A stretch of DNA of 64,000 nucleotides from Streptomyces sp. NBC_01723 (GTDB taxonomy: Bacteria > Actinomycetota > Actinomycetes > Streptomycetales > Streptomycetaceae), in contig NZ_CP109171.1 in the NCBI RefSeq assembly GCF_036246005.1, positions 3,336,001 to 3,400,000 of the forward strand. Reading direction: 5' to 3'. Under the pieces are notes generated by a model, which did no database searches, was not told where the DNA came from, and was given only the letters and a program-made list of their open reading frames with translations. The number at the start of each line of letters is the position of its first letter. The first letter of the stretch is position 1. The position numbers and the translations under genes are program-made. Positions 57,690 to 64,000 of the stretch are shown here, piece after piece.

Positions 57690-58688
57690 CTACGCCGCCG
57701 CCTCGAAGCCGGTCGAGCGAGCCAGCTTCTTCAGCTCGAGCAGCGCGTGCTTCTCGATCTGCCGGATGCGCTCACGGGTGAGGCCGTGCTCCTTGCCGAC
57801 CTCGGTCAGGGTGCGCTCGCGGCCGTCGACGATGCCGTACCGCATCTTGATGATGGAGGCGGTGCGCGGGTCTAGGCGGCCGATGAGGTCGTCCAGCTCC
57901 TCGCTGCGCAGCAGGGTCATCACCGACTGCTCGGGCGACACGGCGGAGGTGTCCTCCAGCAGGTCGCCGAACTGGGTCTCGCCCTCGTCGTCCACCGACA
58001 TGTTCAGCGAGACCGGGTCGCGGGCCCAGTCGAGCACGTCGGTGACGCGCTCCGGGGTCGAGCCCAGCTCGGCCGCGATCTCGGCGGGCTCCGGCTCGCG
58101 GCCGTGCTCGCGGTTGAACTCGCGCTGCACGCGACGGATCCGGCCCAGCTCCTCCACCAGGTGGACGGGCAGGCGGATGGTGCGGGACTGGTCGGCGATG
58201 GACCGGGTGATGGCCTGGCGGATCCACCAGGTCGCGTAGGTCGAGAACTTGAAGCCCTTGCGGTAGTCGAACTTCTCGACCGCGCGGACCAGGCCGGCGT
58301 TGCCCTCCTGGATCAGGTCGAGGAGCGGCAGTCCGCTGCGCGGGTAGCGGCGGGCGACCGCGACGACCAGGCGGAGGTTGGACCGGATGAAGACGTCCTT
58401 CGCCCGCTCGCTCTCGTCGATCAGGGCCTGGAGTTCCTCACGGGTGGCATCCGCCCCGGTCTCCTCGTAGCCTTCGAGGACCTGCCGCGCGAAGACACCC
58501 GCCTCGATGGTCTGGGACAGCTCGACCTCCTTGGCGGCGTCGAGCAGCGGCGTACGCGCGATCTCGTCGAGGTACATGCCGACCAGATCGCGGTCGGCGA
58601 GCTCTCCGCCGTTGGCGCGGACGCTGGTTGCCGCGCCGGAGGTCTCGCCGGTGGCGGACTTACGACGGGCGACGGCACGGGTTGCCAT
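57690..58688 (-). CDS. hrdD: RNA polymerase principal-like sigma factor HrdD
   Basis: HrdD is a non-essential paralogue of the principal sigma factor HrdB, recognising similar -10/-35 sequences. The 332-residue protein lacks a long region 1.1 and has regions 1.2 (DLVGMYLDEIARTPLL), 2.1-2.4 (SNLRLVVAVARRYPRSGLPLLDLIQEGN and FDYRKGFKFSTYATWWIRQAITRSI), 3 (IRRVQREFNREHGREPEPAEIAAELG) and 4 (LTEVGKEHGLTRERIRQIEKHAL). Length and the neighbouring bar-like gene fit S. coelicolor hrdD. The ATG at 58688 has AAGGGAG upstream. A perfect sigma-R promoter lies 95 bp upstream. Confidence 0.94.
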   Translation of the reverse strand: MATRAVARRKSATGETSGAATSVRANGGELADRDLVGMYLDEIARTPLLDAAKEVELSQTIEAGVFARQVLEGYEETGADATREELQALIDESERAKDVFIRSNLRLVVAVARRYPRSGLPLLDLIQEGNAGLVRAVEKFDYRKGFKFSTYATWWIRQAITRSIADQSRTIRLPVHLVEELGRIRRVQREFNREHGREPEPAEIAAELGSTPERVTDVLDWARDPVSLNMSVDDEGETQFGDLLEDTSAVSPEQSVMTLLRSEELDDLIGRLDPRTASIIKMRYGIVDGRERTLTEVGKEHGLTRERIRQIEKHALLELKKLARSTGFEAAA

Positions 58689-58782
58689 GCGTGCTCCCTT
58701 GCGATGGTGGTTCAGCGAGTGATCCGGTGGACGCTCAGCACTGTGGGGGACTCTCCTCGGGTGCCCTGCATCCGATGGAAAC

Positions 58783-58808
58783 AACGACTGGAATCCGGAC
58801 AGAATTCC
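58783..58808 (-). promoter_or_regulatory. Sigma-R type promoter of hrdD (GGAAT-N18-GTT)
   Basis: On the minus strand GGAAT (58804-58808) is followed by exactly 18 nt and GTT (58783-58785). hrdD is a known sigma-R target in S. coelicolor, so the site is expected. It gives a leader of roughly 85-90 nt. Confidence 0.88.
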
Positions 58809-58869
58809 CAACCCGCCCCTCGATTTTTCTGATCATGCAGTACCCTGTGCCGCCGCAGGAGGTGGCGAG

Positions 58870-59388
58870 ATGTCGACGGAACGTACGGATGTCCAGGTCA
58901 GACGGGGAGTCGAGGACGACCTCAAGGCACTCACCGACCTCTACAACCACTACGTGTGTGAGACGCCCGTCACGTTCGACACCGAGCCCTTCACCGTGGA
59001 GGAGCGCCGCCCTTGGCTGCTCTCCCACCCTGAAGACGGCCCGTACCGGCTGAGGGTTGCCACGGACGCGGACTCACAGGAGATTCTGGGATACGCCACC
59101 TCCAGCCCCTACCGCGCCAAGCCCGCCTACGGGACCTCGGTGGAGACCACCGTCTACGTCGCCCCGGGCGCCGGCGGCCGGGGCGTGGGCACACTGCTCT
59201 ACACGTCCCTGTTCGAGGCGCTGGCCGGTGAGGACCTGCACCGCGCCTACGCGGGCATCGCCCAGCCCAACGAGGCCTCGGCCCGGCTGCACGAGCGCTT
59301 CGGCTTCCGGTACGTCGGCACCTACCGCGAGGTGGGCCGCAAGTTCGGCCGCTACTGGGACGTGGCCTGGTACGAGAAGCCGCTGTAG
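58870..59388 (+). CDS. bar: GNAT acetyltransferase, Bar/Pat (phosphinothricin N-acetyltransferase) family
   Basis: The 172-residue protein follows the Bar/Pat pattern: VQVRRGVEDDLKALTDLYNHYV, TPVTFDTEPFTVEERRPWL, GYATSSPYRAKPAYGTSVETTVYVAPGAGGRGVGTLLY (acetyl-CoA loop G-R-G-V-G) and GIAQPNEASARLHERFGFRYVGTYREVGRKFGRYWDVAWYEK. Such enzymes N-acetylate phosphinothricin or related glutamate analogues such as methionine sulfone. A bialaphos-resistance gene next to hrdD was described in S. coelicolor, matching this place. GGAGGTGG precedes the ATG. It is divergent from hrdD. Confidence 0.88.
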   Translation: MSTERTDVQVRRGVEDDLKALTDLYNHYVCETPVTFDTEPFTVEERRPWLLSHPEDGPYRLRVATDADSQEILGYATSSPYRAKPAYGTSVETTVYVAPGAGGRGVGTLLYTSLFEALAGEDLHRAYAGIAQPNEASARLHERFGFRYVGTYREVGRKFGRYWDVAWYEKPL

Positions 59389-59405
59389 CCCCGCCAGGGC
59401 GGCGC

Positions 59406-60191
59406 TCAGCCGAACTGCACGGACCGCTTGGCCAGCCCCATCCAGAACCCGTCGATCACCGACCGCCGCAGGTCCAGCTCACCGGCCGCGTCCGCGGCCC
59501 CCATGGTCACGAACAGGGGCGCGAAGTGCTCGGTGCGCGGGTGCGCGAGCCGCCCCGCCGGGGACTTGCGGGCGAAGTCGAGCAGCCCGTCCACGTCACC
59601 GTCCTCCAGCGCACGCCGGCCCCAGTCGTCGAACTCCGCGGACCAGGAGGGGACACCGCCCTGGCGCAGCGCGGCCAGGTTGTGGGTGAAGAAGCCGGAG
59701 CCGATGATCAGCACGCCCTCGTCGCGCAGCGGCGCGAGCCTGCGGCCGGTCTCCATCAGCCGTTCCGGGTCGAGGGTCGGCATGGAGACCTGGAGGACCG
59801 GGATGTCGGCGTCGGGGTACATCTCGACCAGCGGCACGTAGGCGCCGTGGTCGAGGCCGCGGTCGGGGACGTCCTGGACGGGCGTGCCGGGGGCGCGCAG
59901 CAGCTTGCGGACCGACTCGGCCAGCGCGGGGGCGCCGGGAGCCTCGTAACGCACCTGGTAGTAGTGCTCCGGGAAGCCCCAGAAGTCGTACACCAGGGGC
60001 AGGGTCGTGGTGGCGCCGAGGGCGAGCGGGGACTCCTCCCAGTGGGCGGAGACGACGAGGATCGCCTTCGGCCGGGGCAGCCCGGCGGCCCACGCGGCGA
60101 GTTCGCCGGGCCAGACCGGGTCGTCGGCGAGCGGCGGGGCGCCGTGGCTGAGGTAGAGGGCGGGCATGCGCTCCTGCGTGGCGGCGGTCAT
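59406..60191 (-). CDS. Class III extradiol ring-cleavage dioxygenase (LigB/DODA family)
   Basis: The 261-residue protein resembles YgiD/4,5-DOPA-extradiol-dioxygenase-like proteins: MPALYLSHGAPPLADD with the iron-ligand His, ILVVSAHWEESP with the second His, FWGFPEHYYQVRYEAPG, DRGLDHGAYVPLVEMYPDADIPVLQVSM (catalytic His) and LIIGSGFFTHNLAAL. The reaction would be oxygen-dependent opening of a catechol ring. GGGAG precedes the ATG at 60191. It is divergent from a MarR regulator, with operator-like repeats between. Confidence 0.9.
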   Translation of the reverse strand: MTAATQERMPALYLSHGAPPLADDPVWPGELAAWAAGLPRPKAILVVSAHWEESPLALGATTTLPLVYDFWGFPEHYYQVRYEAPGAPALAESVRKLLRAPGTPVQDVPDRGLDHGAYVPLVEMYPDADIPVLQVSMPTLDPERLMETGRRLAPLRDEGVLIIGSGFFTHNLAALRQGGVPSWSAEFDDWGRRALEDGDVDGLLDFARKSPAGRLAHPRTEHFAPLFVTMGAADAAGELDLRRSVIDGFWMGLAKRSVQFG

Positions 60192-60206
60192 GACGGCTCC
60201 CGATAC

Positions 60207-60260
60207 TTGAACTCTCAATCTCTACTGGGTCAATGTACCCCGAACTTGTTTAACTTTCAA
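60207..60260. promoter_or_regulatory. Two MarR-type operator candidates between the dioxygenase and marR genes
   Basis: TTGAACTCTCAA (60207-60218; TTGA-N4-TCAA dyad) and TTTAACTTTCAA (60249-60260) agree at 10 of 12 positions. The first lies upstream of the dioxygenase, the second at the -35 position of the marR promoter. Confidence 0.45.
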
Positions 60261-60272
60261 GGAGTAGTTCCG

Positions 60273-60278
60273 TAGAGT
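60273..60278 (+). promoter_or_regulatory. Putative -10 element of a leaderless marR promoter
   Basis: TAGAGT ends 7 nt before the ATG at 60286, with TTTAAC as a possible -35 at 18-bp spacing. Confidence 0.45.
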
Positions 60279-60285
60279 GGGACCC

Positions 60286-60777
60286 ATGAACGACGAACCC
60301 CGCTGGCTCACCGACGAGGAGCAGCTCGTCTGGCGCTCCTACATCGAGGCCGCCACCCTCCTGGAGGACCACCTCGACCGGCAGCTCCAGCGCGACGCGG
60401 GCATGCCGCACGTCTACTACGGCCTGCTGGTCAAACTGGCCGAGTCGCCGAGGCGGCGGCTGCGGATGACGGAGCTGGCCCGCCACGCGAAGATCACCCG
60501 CTCCCGGCTCTCGCACGCGGTCGCCCGGCTGGAGAAGAACGGCTGGGTCCGCCGCGAGGACTGCCCCTCCGACAAGCGCGGCCAGTTCGCCATCCTCACG
60601 GACGAGGGGTACGCGGTGCTGAGCCGGACCGCTCCGGGCCACGTGGACGCCGTGCGCCAGGCCGTCTTCGACCGGCTCACCCCCGAACAGCAGAAGTCCC
60701 TCGGCGAGATCATGCGGATCGTCGCCGAGGGACTTCAGCCGAGCGAAGCGGGTGCGGACCTGCCCTGGCTGCGCTGA
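60286..60777 (+). CDS. MarR family transcriptional regulator
   Basis: The 163-residue protein is a typical MarR: helix LVWRSYIEAATLLEDHLDRQLQRD, winged HTH with LRMTELARHAKITRSRLSHAVARLEKNGWVRREDCPSDKRGQFAILTDEG split over recognition helix and wing (D-x-R at the wing), and a C-terminal dimerisation helix. MarR regulators beside LigB/DODA-type dioxygenases usually sense phenolic compounds, so the pair is probably a small aromatic-response switch. ATG 60286 is probably translated without a leader; a GTG at 60277 would add three residues. Confidence 0.9.
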   Translation: MNDEPRWLTDEEQLVWRSYIEAATLLEDHLDRQLQRDAGMPHVYYGLLVKLAESPRRRLRMTELARHAKITRSRLSHAVARLEKNGWVRREDCPSDKRGQFAILTDEGYAVLSRTAPGHVDAVRQAVFDRLTPEQQKSLGEIMRIVAEGLQPSEAGADLPWLR

Positions 60778-60877
60778 ACGCGCGGCCGGGGCAGGTCCTG
60801 GGAGCCGTGTGCGGAGGGCGTCCCCTCCCCCCGCACACGGATGGAACGAAGGGCCCGAGCGGGTACCGGGTCCGGCG

Positions 60878-62413
60878 TCAGTGGGCGACGACCGGCACCG
60901 GCAGCTCGTCCTCGACCCCGTCACCCGCGGCCGACCCGGTGACGGTGGTGCCGCCCGGGCGTCCGGCGTTGATGAAGGTCAGGGCGATCACGGCGGCCGC
61001 CACCAGGATGCCGACGGCGAACCAGATGGCGCTGGTGTAGCCCTGCACCTGGCCCTGGAGCTGGACCAGCTGCTGCTGGGACCGGGAGGTCGCGCCGCCG
61101 ATGTGGTCGGCGACGTAGGACGTGGTGGCCGAGGCCGCGATCGTGTTCAGCAGCGCCGTACCGATCGCGCCGCCCACCTGCTGCGAGGTGTTGACCATCG
61201 CCGAGGCGACACCGGCGTCCCGCGCTTCCACGCCCATGGTGGCCATGGACATGGCCGGCATGAACGCCGTACCCATGCCGAGGCCGAGCAGGAGCATGCC
61301 GGGCAGCAGCACACCGGCGTAGGAGGTGTCGATCTCCAGCTGGGTCAGCAGCAGCATGCCGACGGCGGCGACCAGGAAGCCGGGGCCCATCAGCAGCCGG
61401 GGCGCGACCCGGGTCATCAGGCGGGTGCCGATCTGGGTGGAGCCCGTGATCATGCCCGCGATCATCGGCAGGAAGGCGAAGCCGGTCTTCACCGGCGTGT
61501 AGCCCTTCACGATCTGGAGGTAGTAGGTCAGGAAGAGGAACAGGCCGAACATCGCGATGATCGCCAGGCCCAGCGAGAGGTAGATCCCGCCGCGGTTGCG
61601 CTCGGTGATGACCCGCAGTGGCAGCAGCGGGGCCTTGACCCTCGACTCGACGATCACGAAGGCGAGCAGCAGCACGGCCGCCGCGACGAACATGCCGACG
61701 GTCAGCGCGTCGCTCCAGCCGTTGGACTCGGCGCGGGTGAAGCCGTAGACGAGCGAGACCAGGCCGAGGGTGGAGAGGATCACGCCGGGGATGTCGAGCG
61801 GCGAGCGGTTGCGGCCGCCCTGGGGCTCACGGATGACCAGGTAGGCACCGGCCGCGGCGACGATGGCGAACGGGATGTTGACGAAGAACGTCCAGCGCCA
61901 GTTCAGGTACTCGGTGAGGAATCCGCCGAGGATCAGACCCACGGCGCCGCCGCCACCGGCGATCGCGCCGTAGATGCCGAAGGCCTTGGCGCGCTCCTTG
62001 GCGTCCGTGAACATCACGGCGAGCAGGGAGAGCGCGGCGGGCGCGAGCAGGGCGCCGAAGACACCCTGGAGGGCGCGGGAGCCGAACATCATCGCCTCGT
62101 TGGTGGCCGCGCCGCCGAGCGCCGAGGCGACGGCGAAGCCGGCCAGGCCGAGGACGAAGGTGCGCTTGCGGCCCCACAGGTCGGCTATCCGGCCGCCGAA
62201 CAGCAGCAGACCGCCGAAGGCGAGGGCGTAGGCCGTGACGACCCACTGCCGGTTGCCGTCGGAGATGCCGAGGTCCTGCTGGGCGGAGGGCAGGGCGATG
62301 TTCACGATGGTGGCGTCGAGGACCACCATCAGCTGGGCGAGCGCGATGAAGACGAGCGCTTTCCAGCGTCCGGCGTCCGGGACGCCGGGAGCCTTGACGG
62401 CTGTTTGAGACAT
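60878..62413 (-). CDS. DHA2 (EmrB/QacA) family multidrug MFS transporter
   Basis: The 511-residue protein has fourteen helices and family motifs LMVVLDATIVNIALPSAQQDL (D1), FGGRIADLWGRKRTFVLGL (A) and YGAIAGGGGAVGLILGGFLTEYLNWRW (C). It probably expels a hydrophobic or aromatic compound. The ATG at 62413 gives MSQTAVKAPGVPDAG; GTG 62425 is an alternative. It follows the TetR gene on the same strand after 101 bp and should be repressed by it. Confidence 0.9.
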   Translation of the reverse strand: MSQTAVKAPGVPDAGRWKALVFIALAQLMVVLDATIVNIALPSAQQDLGISDGNRQWVVTAYALAFGGLLLFGGRIADLWGRKRTFVLGLAGFAVASALGGAATNEAMMFGSRALQGVFGALLAPAALSLLAVMFTDAKERAKAFGIYGAIAGGGGAVGLILGGFLTEYLNWRWTFFVNIPFAIVAAAGAYLVIREPQGGRNRSPLDIPGVILSTLGLVSLVYGFTRAESNGWSDALTVGMFVAAAVLLLAFVIVESRVKAPLLPLRVITERNRGGIYLSLGLAIIAMFGLFLFLTYYLQIVKGYTPVKTGFAFLPMIAGMITGSTQIGTRLMTRVAPRLLMGPGFLVAAVGMLLLTQLEIDTSYAGVLLPGMLLLGLGMGTAFMPAMSMATMGVEARDAGVASAMVNTSQQVGGAIGTALLNTIAASATTSYVADHIGGATSRSQQQLVQLQGQVQGYTSAIWFAVGILVAAAVIALTFINAGRPGGTTVTGSAAGDGVEDELPVPVVAH

Positions 62414-62514
62414 GGGGATACCCACTTCGGGACTTCGTGACGGATAAAGGTGAGTAAAGGGACGACCGACCTACGGCGACGGCCGGACGGTCGGGTGTCG
62501 CGGAACTGCTGGAG

Positions 62515-63168
62515 CTACTGGTCGCAGGGCCGGCGCAGATCCTCCATGGTCACTTCGCTGCCGGGCAGGACGGAGCGGGCCGGCGCCCGCAGTCCGTCCA
62601 GGAACAGCTGGAGATGGCGGTGGACGAACCGGTCGGCGCTCAGACACCCCGTACCGGCCGGGGGCCGGCTCAGCTGGGCGGCGGCGATCATCAGGTCGCC
62701 CACGCCCACGTCGTTACGGAGCTGACCGGCCGCCTTCGCCCGGTCCATGACCTCGGCGACGAGTCGTTCGACCCGTTCGCGCGCCGCTTCCAGGTCGGGG
62801 TGGTGCTGGTCGAACGTGCTGGAGACCATGGGGCACAGGGCGCTGATCCGCTCGTCGGCGGAGGCGTGCACGAAGCGCTCCAGCGCCTCGAACGCGTCAC
62901 CGGTCTCCGCGAGGGCCAGCTCGGCCGCCCGTGCCGTGCGGTCCATGACCGAGCAGACGACCTCACGGACGAGGGCGTCGCGGTCGGGGAAGTTGCGGTA
63001 CACCGTGGCGTTGCCCACGCCGGCCCGGCGGGCGATCTCGTCGAGCGGCACCTCGGGGCCGTGCTCGACGAACATCTCCCGGGCGGCGGTGACGATCCGC
63101 TCCCGGTTGCGCAGAGCGTCGGCACGGGGCCGGGACACCTTGCGCTGCTCGGGGGTCGCGGTCTGCAC
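62515..63168 (-). CDS. TetR family repressor of the adjacent MFS exporter
   Basis: The 217-residue protein has a TetR helix-turn-helix (NRERIVTAAREMFVEHGPEVPLDEIARRAGVGNATVYRNFPDRDALV) and a TetR_C domain with RVERLVAEVMDRAKAAGQLRNDVGVGDLMIAAAQL, typical of the SbtR-like C-terminal family. The GTG at 63168 has AAGGAG upstream. Two identical-armed palindromes lie in its promoter. Confidence 0.9.
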   Translation of the reverse strand: MQTATPEQRKVSRPRADALRNRERIVTAAREMFVEHGPEVPLDEIARRAGVGNATVYRNFPDRDALVREVVCSVMDRTARAAELALAETGDAFEALERFVHASADERISALCPMVSSTFDQHHPDLEAARERVERLVAEVMDRAKAAGQLRNDVGVGDLMIAAAQLSRPPAGTGCLSADRFVHRHLQLFLDGLRAPARSVLPGSEVTMEDLRRPCDQ

Positions 63169-63198
63169 GGCGTACTCCTTGGCGAGGGGTTCGCGATC

Positions 63199-63255
63199 CG
63201 GGGAGCCAGTCCCCGTTTCGCTCGGACACAGGGCTAAACGGGGAAACGATCCCCG
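63199..63255. promoter_or_regulatory. Two CGGGGA-N5-TCCCCG operators upstream of tetR-MFS
   Basis: CGGGGA-GCCAG-TCCCCG (63199-63215) and CGGGGA-AACGA-TCCCCG (63239-63255) share perfect 6-bp arms, 17-bp length and a 40-bp centre spacing. GTTTC/GAAAC sequences flank them. The rest of the gap to 63480 shows no gene. Confidence 0.7.
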
Positions 63256-63480
63256 GTTATTTCCCGGACCCGGGAAGAAACACCGTGACCTGAGTCACAC
63301 CACCGGGACGACCCGGCTCCTCACCCTCCGTGAGGCCCCAACGCCCGTCCCCCGGACGGAAGCTACCGGCGAGAAACCCACGATCGGCCGCTCCAGCGCG
63401 CGCCCCCACACCCCCCGGCACAGGGTGAGCGCAGGAGCGCAGCCGGTGCCGGGCGGCTGCCGTGATGCGGGGAGGTCCGC

Positions 63481-64000
63481 ATGCAGGCGCAGCCGCCGAG
63501 CCGACGCATACGTCCGCGCCGGCTGGCCGCGATCGGGACCGTCGGCGTCCTGACCCTCGCGCTCAGCACCTCGGCGAGCACCGGCGGCCTCGCGCCCGGC
63601 ACCGCGGGCGCCGGACCGGCCGCCCTCTCCCGCTCCTCCGCGCACGGCCCCTGCATGATCAGTGGCGGACCCGAGATCCAGATGTCCGAGGGCGTCCCGA
63701 CCTCCGCCGGCTACGCCCCCTCGACCGGCACCGTCCGGGCCCTGAACCTGATGATCGACTTCTCCGACGCGCCCGGCGAGGGCGAGGCGCTCGACCGGTT
63801 CGCGGAGTTCTTCCCGAAGACCGAGGAGTGGTTCCGCACCAGCTCCTACGGCCGCCTCGACTACCGCCCCGAGACCCCCGTACGGGACTGGCTGCGGATG
63901 CCGAAGTCGTTCGCGGAGTACGCCATAGAGCGCGGCGCCCCCTTCGAACCCGGCTACCGCAAAATGGTCCAGGACCTCGTGGCGACGGCCGACGCGGAGG
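63481..64000 (+). CDS. Secreted M6 family metalloprotease, N-terminal part
   Basis: The reading frame opens with ATG 63481 after GGGGAGG and runs off the window end, giving 173 residues. A Sec signal (RRIRPRRLAAIGTVGVLTLALSTSAS) is followed by a pro-region and the start of an M6 (immune-inhibitor-A-like) catalytic domain: TVRALNLMIDFSDAPGEGEA, EFFPKTEEWFRTSSYGRLDY and VRDWLRMPKSFAEYA. The zinc-binding HExxH lies beyond the window. It would act as an extracellular protease. Confidence 0.82.
   Translation, partial: MQAQPPSRRIRPRRLAAIGTVGVLTLALSTSASTGGLAPGTAGAGPAALSRSSAHGPCMISGGPEIQMSEGVPTSAGYAPSTGTVRALNLMIDFSDAPGEGEALDRFAEFFPKTEEWFRTSSYGRLDYRPETPVRDWLRMPKSFAEYAIERGAPFEPGYRKMVQDLVATADAE

Noticed and set aside
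1..64000. Search for CRISPR arrays, IS elements, prophage or biosynthetic gene clusters
   Set aside because: No regularly spaced repeats with unique spacers, no transposase or integrase, and no PKS/NRPS or similar genes were seen; the repeats found are simple tandem arrays.

Overview
The window is chromosomal DNA from a high-GC actinobacterium, almost certainly a Streptomyces of the S. coelicolor/S. lividans group. The signs are strong GC bias at third codon positions, many GTG starts, leaderless promoters, an SsgA-like sporulation protein (SsgE), an HrdD-type sigma factor with a perfect sigma-R promoter next to a bar-like acetyltransferase, and the SepX/GlpR division protein. From memory, the gene order resembles the S. 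coelicolor chromosome around ssgE and hrdD; this was not checked by alignment. No rRNA, IS element, prophage or CRISPR was seen. One tRNA gene (Ala, anticodon CGC) is present.

Layout. 1-7.7 kb: the 3' end of a Uma2 nuclease gene, then the conserved housekeeping block ispE, ksgA, rpfB-like, tatD, zinc-ribbon protein, rsmI and divergent pmt (O-mannosyltransferase). 7.8-12.3 kb: a tiny secreted protein, two tandem MecA_N/transpeptidase penicillin-binding proteins and ssgE. 12.4-15 kb: a CbiM/CbiQ/CbiO-type ECF metal transporter with a perfect Nur-type dyad on its leaderless promoter, so probably a nickel importer. 15-24.8 kb: a serine hydrolase, DUF1876, an EamA transporter, a YbaK protein, a TetR-MmpL pair and a very large tricorn-protease homologue. 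25-30.8 kb: a translationally coupled Baeyer-Villiger monooxygenase/hydrolase/SDR operon with a divergent MerR regulator, xthA and a GNAT. 31-37.3 kb: tRNA-Ala, then the SepX/GlpR, RimJ-like, MogA, MoaC, MoeA/Glp, GalU and 5-FTHF cyclo-ligase locus, in the order also known from Mycobacterium (with mogA and moaC inserted). 37.3-49.8 kb: penicillin acylase, a K+/H+ antiporter-like protein, an MFS protein, a Ruc/FmdB-type redox chaperone under a sigma-R promoter plus CIRCE, an MTA phosphorylase running into a 33-bp repeat array, an RcpC/SAF protein, MscL, LtrA, a P1 peptidase and DUF6227. 49.9-53.8 kb: the fructose PTS operon fruR-fruK-(34-aa ORF)-fruA. 53.9-64 kb: two DHA2 drug exporters with WYL and TetR regulators, an orphan TetR, hrdD and bar, a LigB dioxygenase/MarR pair and the start of a secreted M6 metalloprotease.

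How the genes work together. Several local regulator-target pairs carry visible operators: TetR/MmpL, WYL/MFS, MarR/dioxygenase, TetR/MFS and FruR/fru. Two sigma-R type promoters (hrdD and ruc) tie the region to thiol-oxidative stress, and the CIRCE element adds heat-shock control by HrcA. Cell-envelope and division functions are concentrated here (RpfB, Pmt, two PBPs, SsgE, SepX/Glp, MscL, GalU). About ten genes appear to be leaderless, with a TANNNT hexamer 6-7 nt before the start codon. Unusual starts include a CTG start coupled to mogA, a TTG start coupled to a 14-codon leader peptide, and a 34-aa ORF stitched between fruK and fruA by two ATGA overlaps.
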